Shown piece after piece: positions 33,847-38,592 of a DNA stretch of 38,592 bases (positions are counted from its first letter, which is position 1; the number at the start of each line of letters is the position of its first letter). The notes under the pieces are model-generated. The model was not told the origin of the DNA and searched no databases. It saw only the letters and a list, made by a program, of their open reading frames with translations. The stretch comes from Streptomyces sp. SID486. GTDB taxonomy: Bacteria; Actinomycetota; Actinomycetes; Streptomycetales; Streptomycetaceae. The translations under genes and the position numbers were made by a program. The stretch covers positions 1 through 38,592 of the forward strand of contig NZ_WWJT01000002.1 in NCBI RefSeq assembly GCF_009865385.1. Direction: 5' to 3'.

Positions 33847-35894
33847 GCGGGGACCTCCAGGGGGTCGAGCTTGTTCGCTTTGCGGATCTCGTCGACGATA
33901 CGGCCGATGATTCCGGTGATGTCGAAGTCCTTCGGGGTGAAGACCGCGGCGACACCGGCGGACTTCAGCTGTTCGGCGTCGGCGTTCGGGATGATCCCGC
34001 CCGCGATCACCGGGATGTCGGTCGCGCCGGCCTCGCGCAGCCGCACCAGGACGTCGGGCACCAGCTGCGCGTGTGAGCCGGAGAGGATCGACAGGCCGAC
34101 GGCGTGCACGTCCTCCGCCAGGGAGGCGTCCACGATCTGCTCGGGGGTGAGCCGGATGCCCTGGTAGACCACCTCGAAGCCGGCGTCGCGCGCGCGGACC
34201 GCGATCTGTTCGGCCCCGTTGGAGTGCCCGTCCAGGCCGGGCTTGCCGACCAGGAAGCGGAGCTTGCCCACGCCCAGTTCGCGGGCGGTGGCCTCCACCT
34301 TGGCGCGGACCTCCGCGAGGGCCGAGCCGGCCTCGACGGGCACCGCCACCGGCGCGGAGGACACCCCGGTGGGCGCCCGGTACTCGCCGAACACCTCGCG
34401 CAGGGCGCCGGCCCACTCGCCGGTGGTGATACCGGCGCGGGCGCACTCCAGCGTGGCCTCCATCAGGTTCTCCGTGCCGGCGGCGGCCTCCTTGAGGCGG
34501 TCGAGCGCCTGCCGGACGGTCGGGAAGTGGAACGGGTCGCCCAGGCCCTGCCGGTCCGACGACTCCTGGCGCGTGGTGCGCCACTGGCCGAGGGCCTTGA
34601 CGACCCGGTCCTCCACGGCCGGGTCCACCGTCTGGATCGCGGTGTCCAGATCGGCGGTCAGCGGGTTCGGCTCGGTGCCCTCGAAGACGTTGACGCCGAC
34701 GATCTTCTCCTGGCCGGACTCGATCCGGCCCCGGCGCTCGGCGTGCGAGGCGACCAGCTGGGACTTCAGGTAGCCGGACTCCACGGCGGCCATCGCGCCG
34801 CCCATCTCCTGGATGCGGTCGATCTCGGCGAGGACCTCCTCGACCAGCCGGCCGACCTTCGCCTCGATCACCTTCGAGCCCTCGAAGATGTCCTCGTACT
34901 CCAGCAGGTCGCTCTCGTAGGCGAGCACCTGCTGGATGCGCAGCGACCACTGCTGGTCCCAGGGCCGGGGCAGCCCGAGGGCCTCGTTCCAGGCGGGCAG
35001 CTGCACGGCACGTGCGCGCGCGTCCTTGGAGAGGGTCACCGCGAGCATCTCCAGCACGATCCGCTGGACGTTGTTCTCCGGCTGCGCCTCGGTCAGACCG
35101 AGGGAGTTGACCTGGACGCCGTAGCGGAACCGGCGCTGCTTGGGGTTCTCGATGCCGTACCGCTCGCGGGTGATCTTCTCCCAGATGCGGCCGAACGCCC
35201 GCATCTTGCACATCTCCTCGATGAAGCGGACGCCCGCGTTCACGAAGAAGGAGATCCGCGCGACCACGTCGCCCATGCGCTCCTCGGGCACCTGGCCGGA
35301 GTCGCGCACGGCGTCCAGGACGGCGATCGCGGTGGACATCGCGTACGCGATCTCCTGCACCGGCGTGGCCCCGGCCTCCTGCAGGTGGTAGCTGCAGATG
35401 TTGATCGGGTTCCACTTCGGGATGTGGGTGACCGTGTACGCGATCATGTCCGTCGTCAGGCGGAGCGAGGGTCCCGGCGGGAAGACGTGCGTCCCGCGGG
35501 ACAGGTACTCCTTGACGATGTCGTTCTGGGTCGTGCCCTGGAGCTGGGTGATGTCCACACCCTGCTCCTCGGCGACGACCTGATAGAGCGCCAGCAGCCA
35601 CATGGCGGTGGCGTTGATCGTCATCGAGGTGTTCATCTGCTCCAGCGGGATGTCCTGGAACAGCCTGCGCATGTCACCGAGGTGTGCGACGGGCACGCCC
35701 ACCCGGCCGACCTCGCCGCGGGCGAGGATGTGGTCGGAGTCGTAGCCGGTCTGCGTCGGCAGGTCGAACGCCACCGACAGACCGGTCTGGCCCTTGGCGA
35801 GGTTGCGCCGGTACAGCTCGTTGGACGCCTCCGCGGTCGAGTGCCCCGCGTAGGTCCGCATGAGCCACGGGCGGTCCTTCTGACGCTCTGTCAT
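33843..35894 (-). CDS. B12-dependent acyl-CoA mutase, probable ethylmalonyl-CoA mutase (MeaA-like)
   Basis: 683 residues on a single chain. The N-terminal 500 residues form the methylmalonyl-CoA-mutase barrel (YAGHSTAEASNELYRRNLAK, FDLPTQTGYDSDH, TMTINATAMWLLALYQVVAE-type). The C-terminal 130 residues form the cobalamin domain, with DxHxxG at D555-G-H557-S-N-G and later SILSGSHAQL and AGGIIPNADAEQL. H557 would be the lower ligand of adenosylcobalamin. Unlike heterodimeric methylmalonyl-CoA mutase it carries substrate and B12 domains together, as MeaA/Ecm proteins do. Directly after ccr (9-base gap) it should convert (2R)-ethylmalonyl-CoA to methylsuccinyl-CoA. No epimerase gene is in the window. 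Confidence 0.92.
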   Translation of the reverse strand: MTERQKDRPWLMRTYAGHSTAEASNELYRRNLAKGQTGLSVAFDLPTQTGYDSDHILARGEVGRVGVPVAHLGDMRRLFQDIPLEQMNTSMTINATAMWLLALYQVVAEEQGVDITQLQGTTQNDIVKEYLSRGTHVFPPGPSLRLTTDMIAYTVTHIPKWNPINICSYHLQEAGATPVQEIAYAMSTAIAVLDAVRDSGQVPEERMGDVVARISFFVNAGVRFIEEMCKMRAFGRIWEKITRERYGIENPKQRRFRYGVQVNSLGLTEAQPENNVQRIVLEMLAVTLSKDARARAVQLPAWNEALGLPRPWDQQWSLRIQQVLAYESDLLEYEDIFEGSKVIEAKVGRLVEEVLAEIDRIQEMGGAMAAVESGYLKSQLVASHAERRGRIESGQEKIVGVNVFEGTEPNPLTADLDTAIQTVDPAVEDRVVKALGQWRTTRQESSDRQGLGDPFHFPTVRQALDRLKEAAAGTENLMEATLECARAGITTGEWAGALREVFGEYRAPTGVSSAPVAVPVEAGSALAEVRAKVEATARELGVGKLRFLVGKPGLDGHSNGAEQIAVRARDAGFEVVYQGIRLTPEQIVDASLAEDVHAVGLSILSGSHAQLVPDVLVRLREAGATDIPVIAGGIIPNADAEQLKSAGVAAVFTPKDFDITGIIGRIVDEIRKANKLDPLEVPA

Positions 35895-35903
35895 CTGATG
35901 CCC

Positions 35904-37247
35904 TCAGACGTTCCGGAAGCGGTTGATGGCGTCGATGTGCTTCGCGCGCATGTCCTCGTCGCGCACGCCCAGGCCCTCCTCGGGAGCGAGGCACAGCACG
36001 CCGACCTTGCCCTGGTGGGCGTTGCGGTGGACGTCGTGGGCGGCCTGCCCGGTGTCCTCCAGGGAGTACACCTTCGACAGGGTCGGGTGGATCTTGCCCT
36101 TCGCGATGAGCCGGTTGGCCTCCCACGCCTCGCGGTAGTTGGCGAAGTGCGAGCCGATGATCCGCTTCAGTGACATCCACAGGTAGCGGTTGTCGTACTC
36201 GTGCATGTAGCCCGAGGTGGAGGCGCAGGTGGTGATGGTGCCGCCCTTGCGGGTGACGAAGACGGAGGCGCCGAAGGTCTCGCGGCCGGGGTGTTCGAAG
36301 ACGATGTCGATGTCCTCGCCGCCGGTGAGTTCGCGGATGCGCTTGCCGAAGCGCTTCCACTCCTTGGGGTCCTGGGTGGTCTCGTCCTTCCAGAACCGGT
36401 AGCCCTCGGCGCTGCGGTCGATGATCGACTCGGCGCCCATCGAGCGGCAGATGTCCGCCTTCTGCTCGCTGGAGACGACGCAGATGGGGTTGGCGCCGCC
36501 GGCGAGGGCGAACTGGGTGGCGTAGGAGCCGAGTCCGCCGCTCGCACCCCAGATCAGCACGTTGTCGCCCTGCTTCATGCCGGCGCCGTTGCGGGAGACG
36601 AGCTGGCGGTAGGCGGTGGAGTTGACCAGGCCGGGGGCCGCGGCCTCCTCCCAGCTGAGGTGGTCCGGCTTCGGCATGAGCTGGTTGGACTTGACGAGGG
36701 CGATCTCGGCGAGGCCGCCGAAGTTGGTCTCGAAGCCCCAGATGCGCTGTTCGGGGTCGAGCATGGTGTCGTTGTGGCCGTCGGAGGATTCCATCTCGAC
36801 GGACAGGCAGTGGGCGACGACCTCGTCCCCGGGCTTCCAGGCGTTGACTCCGGGGCCGGTGCGCAGGACGACGCCCGCGAGGTCGGAGCCGATGATGTGG
36901 TAGGGCAGGTCGTGGCGCTTGGCGAGTTCGTTGGTGCGGCCGTAGCGCTCCAGGAAGCCGAACGTCGACAGGGGTTCGAAGATCGAGGTCCACACGGAGT
37001 TGTAGTTGACCGAGGAGGCCATGACGGCCACCAGGGCCTCTCCCGGGCCCAGTTCGGGCACGGGGACCTCGTCGAGGTGGATGGACTTGCGCGGGTCCTT
37101 GTCGCGGGTCTCCAGGCCCGCGAACATCTCCGTCTCGTCCTTGTGGACGGTGATGGCGCGGTACGACTCGGGGAGCGGCAGGGCGGCGAAGTCGGCGGAC
37201 GTGGCGTCCTTCGACTGGATCGCGTCCAGGATGTCCTTCACGGTCAC
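35904..37247 (-). CDS. ccr: Crotonyl-CoA carboxylase/reductase
   Basis: 447 residues, medium-chain dehydrogenase/reductase superfamily. NADPH-binding loop: VLIWGASGGLGSYATQFALA. Residues recalled as binding CO2 in the Kitasatospora enzyme (N81, F170, E171, H365) have counterparts at N81, F172, E173 (GFETNFGG) and H367 (IIGSHFANYREAW), so carboxylating activity, not simple reduction, is expected: crotonyl-CoA + CO2 + NADPH to ethylmalonyl-CoA. It opens the operon; products feed acetate assimilation and polyketide extender units. The GTG at 37247 follows CGGAGGCAACACC. The leader is about 230 bases long, with a promoter/operator candidate at 37487-37515. Confidence 0.95.
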   Translation of the reverse strand: MTVKDILDAIQSKDATSADFAALPLPESYRAITVHKDETEMFAGLETRDKDPRKSIHLDEVPVPELGPGEALVAVMASSVNYNSVWTSIFEPLSTFGFLERYGRTNELAKRHDLPYHIIGSDLAGVVLRTGPGVNAWKPGDEVVAHCLSVEMESSDGHNDTMLDPEQRIWGFETNFGGLAEIALVKSNQLMPKPDHLSWEEAAAPGLVNSTAYRQLVSRNGAGMKQGDNVLIWGASGGLGSYATQFALAGGANPICVVSSEQKADICRSMGAESIIDRSAEGYRFWKDETTQDPKEWKRFGKRIRELTGGEDIDIVFEHPGRETFGASVFVTRKGGTITTCASTSGYMHEYDNRYLWMSLKRIIGSHFANYREAWEANRLIAKGKIHPTLSKVYSLEDTGQAAHDVHRNAHQGKVGVLCLAPEEGLGVRDEDMRAKHIDAINRFRNV

Positions 37248-37440
37248 GGTGTTGCCTCCGGCGGTGAGCGCCCTGAGGGAGGGGCGCCTACGGATTCGTC
37301 GGTGCTGCGATGAGTGCTGCTGAGGGTTTCGGGGTGTGCCGTCGGTTCGGCGCGGGTGGTGCTTCGGCAGCGCTTTGTGGCGCGGGAGGGTGCCTGTGAC
37401 GCAGGCGTCCGGGCGCGCGAGCGTTGTGCTTGCGGGGACA

Positions 37441-37471
37441 GCCGGCGAACGAGAGGTCTCTGCTCGCCGGC
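37441..37471 (-). promoter_or_regulatory. Hairpin in the ccr leader
   Basis: GCCGGCGA (37441-37448) pairs with TCGCCGGC (37464-37471), and the interior contains the self-complementary AGAGGTCTCT (37453-37462). It would lie near the 5' end of a ccr transcript starting at about 37480. The remaining leader down to 37248 has no gene I can support. Confidence 0.4.
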
Positions 37472-37486
37472 CGCCCGGACACCTTC

Positions 37487-37515
37487 AACGTATGACACCG
37501 CGTGTCAGTCGGCAA
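37487..37515 (-). promoter_or_regulatory. ccr promoter with a palindromic operator in its spacer
   Basis: On the minus strand, TTGCCG (37510-37515) and TACGTT (37487-37492) are 17 bases apart. The spacer contains TGACAC-CGC-GTGTCA (plus strand, 37493-37507), a perfect 6-3-6 palindrome. Nine bases to the right lies GGCAC-TGA-GTGCC (37516-37528), a perfect 5-3-5 palindrome overlapping no other feature. A dimeric repressor on the first palindrome would cover both boxes. The TetR protein encoded immediately upstream is the obvious candidate binder. Confidence 0.6.
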
Positions 37516-37626
37516 GGCACTGAGTGCCAGAACCTGCTCTCAGATGAAATCTTTACGTAACAAATGAGCGATGATCGATCGAACGCACCCCGGGAAAACC
37601 CTGAAAACCGCCTCTGACATGCCAAA

Positions 37627-37650
37627 ACGGCCACCCCGAAGGGTGGCCGT
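37627..37650 (-). terminator. Rho-independent terminator with TTCG loop after the tetR gene
   Basis: Read on the minus strand, ACGGCCACCC, loop TTCG, GGGTGGCCGT, then TTTTGG. A 10-bp stem with a stable tetraloop and T-run ends the TetR transcript 22 bases past its stop and separates it from the ccr promoter. Confidence 0.85.
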
Positions 37651-37671
37651 CCTCACAGCGGAGCGGGAGCG

Positions 37672-38493
37672 TCAGCGCTCCTTCAGTGCCTCCTCGATGG
37701 TCCGCATGACCTCCTCCAGCGGGGCGTCGGTCCGCGCGACCGTCACCAGCACCTCGCCGTGCGCGGAGACCGCGGCCGGGGCGGTCGTGGCGGCCGGCCC
37801 GGCGCCCGCGGCGCGGCCGGCCCCGATGCCGGTGCCGAACGTCCTGCGCACGATCGCGAAGGCGTGGTCCAGCTGGGTCTCCACGTCGCCCTGGCCGCCC
37901 GCCCGCAGCCAGCGCCGCAGGACGTGGTTGTGGGCGGTGACCACCGCCGAGGCGGCGACCTCGGCGAGCAGCGGGTCGTCGTTGGCGTCGTCGGCGTGCG
38001 CGTGCTCGTCGAAGTGGCCGAGCAGATACCGGGTGAACAGACGCTCGTAGCGGGCCACGGAGGCGATCTCGGCCTCCCGCAGGGTGGGTACCTCGCGCGT
38101 GAGCTTGTAGCGGGCCACCGAGATCTCCGGCCGCGCCGCGTACATCTTCATGACCTCTTTGATGCCGCGGCACACGGTGTCGAGCGGATGCTCGTGCGCG
38201 GGGGCGGCGTTGAGGACCGCCTCCGCGCGGATCAGCGTGTCGTCGTGGTCCGGGAAGATCGCCTCTTCCTTGGAGCGGAAGTGACGGAAGAAGGTGCGCC
38301 GGGCGACCCCGGCGGCGGCGGCGATCTCGTCGACGGTGGTGGCTTCGTACCCCTTGGTCGCGAACAGCTCCATGGCCGCTGCCGCCAGTTCCCGGCGCAT
38401 TTTGAGCCGCTGGGCGGCGGCGCGGCTGCCTGCGGCACTCTCCGGCGCGTCGGGCGTGGCTGGTGTACGTGAGGACTTGGCGGGCTGGGACAT
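37672..38493 (-). CDS. TetR-family transcriptional regulator upstream of ccr
   Basis: 273 residues from ATG 38493; an in-frame ATG at 38511 would add six residues. Helix-turn-helix at about 40-85: AAAAMELFATKGYEATTVDE, IAAAAGVARRTFFRHFRSKE. The ligand domain is unusually long and has an Ala/Gly-rich disordered segment (GIGAGRAAGAGPAATTAPAA) before a final helix (VMRTIEEALKER). It is transcribed in the same direction as the ethylmalonyl-CoA operon and ends in its own terminator. It is the likely repressor acting at the palindrome in the ccr promoter; an acyl-CoA effector is a guess. The region to the window edge contains no further feature I can support. Confidence 0.88.
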   Translation of the reverse strand: MSQPAKSSRTPATPDAPESAAGSRAAAQRLKMRRELAAAAMELFATKGYEATTVDEIAAAAGVARRTFFRHFRSKEEAIFPDHDDTLIRAEAVLNAAPAHEHPLDTVCRGIKEVMKMYAARPEISVARYKLTREVPTLREAEIASVARYERLFTRYLLGHFDEHAHADDANDDPLLAEVAASAVVTAHNHVLRRWLRAGGQGDVETQLDHAFAIVRRTFGTGIGAGRAAGAGPAATTAPAAVSAHGEVLVTVARTDAPLEEVMRTIEEALKER

Positions 38494-38592
38494 GACCTGA
38501 ACGTACTGCATGCGCGCAGCTCGGTGCGCAGGTCCGGGGTGCCCCCCGCCCGCGGCGGGCGGGGGAGCGCCGGGCCGGGCGGCCGGGCCGGC

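Noticed and set aside
34104..36173. A 689-residue plus-strand open frame over the mutase and ccr genes
   Set aside because: It is antisense to two well-supported genes, has low-complexity His/Arg/Leu-rich sequence and no recognisable domain.

Overview
The window is high-GC DNA with strong G/C bias at third codon positions, frequent GTG starts, stop/start overlaps and typical actinobacterial families (MocR, PucR and TetR regulators, DUF7144, crotonyl-CoA carboxylase/reductase). It looks like a Streptomyces chromosome. From memory, the gene order resembles the S. coelicolor SCO641x and SCO646x-647x neighbourhoods; that is recollection, not a search. I saw no rRNA, tRNA, CRISPR array, insertion sequence or prophage.

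Region 1 (about 1-9320) is a plus-strand catabolic cluster for reduced pyrimidines, or alternatively hydantoins. It holds a beta-ureidopropionase-type amidohydrolase, a class III aminotransferase, a PucR regulator, a second paralogous amidohydrolase, a dihydropyrimidinase/D-hydantoinase, a luciferase-like (F420-type) oxidoreductase and an NCS1 nucleobase/hydantoin transporter. The expected route is uptake, ring reduction, ring opening, decarbamoylation and transamination. The leader of the first gene carries a mini-ORF and mutually exclusive hairpins. The transporter's best ribosome binding site lies inside a hairpin.

Region 2 (9330-20700) is mixed housekeeping and accessory content: a secreted DUF3558-like protein, a small membrane protein, a lipoate-protein ligase-like protein with a permuted domain order, a gamma-glutamyltransferase-family protein, an inositol-monophosphatase-family protein, an FAD oxidoreductase followed by a macro-domain protein, a DUF7144 membrane protein, a MocR regulator with a very long repetitive linker, and a stand-alone B3/B4 tRNA-editing-like protein. 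Two convergent gene pairs end in perfect palindromes that include stop codons.

Region 3 (21200-29400) holds a divergent MetF-like protein, an alkylation-repair pair (an Ada/AraC/AlkA fusion and Ogt), a DHA2 drug-efflux-type MFS protein, a small acyl-carrier-like ORF lacking its attachment serine, a Nudix plus ADP-ribosylglycohydrolase pair, and a glycerate kinase.

Region 4 (29480-38590) runs on the minus strand. It contains phosphatidylserine synthase and decarboxylase, then the core of the ethylmalonyl-CoA pathway: ccr, ecm/meaA-type mutase, a CitE-like malyl-CoA lyase, a MaoC hydratase and an acyl-CoA dehydrogenase, tightly packed or overlapping. A TetR regulator lies upstream. A good promoter before ccr has a perfect 6-3-6 palindrome filling the spacer between its -35 and -10 boxes.
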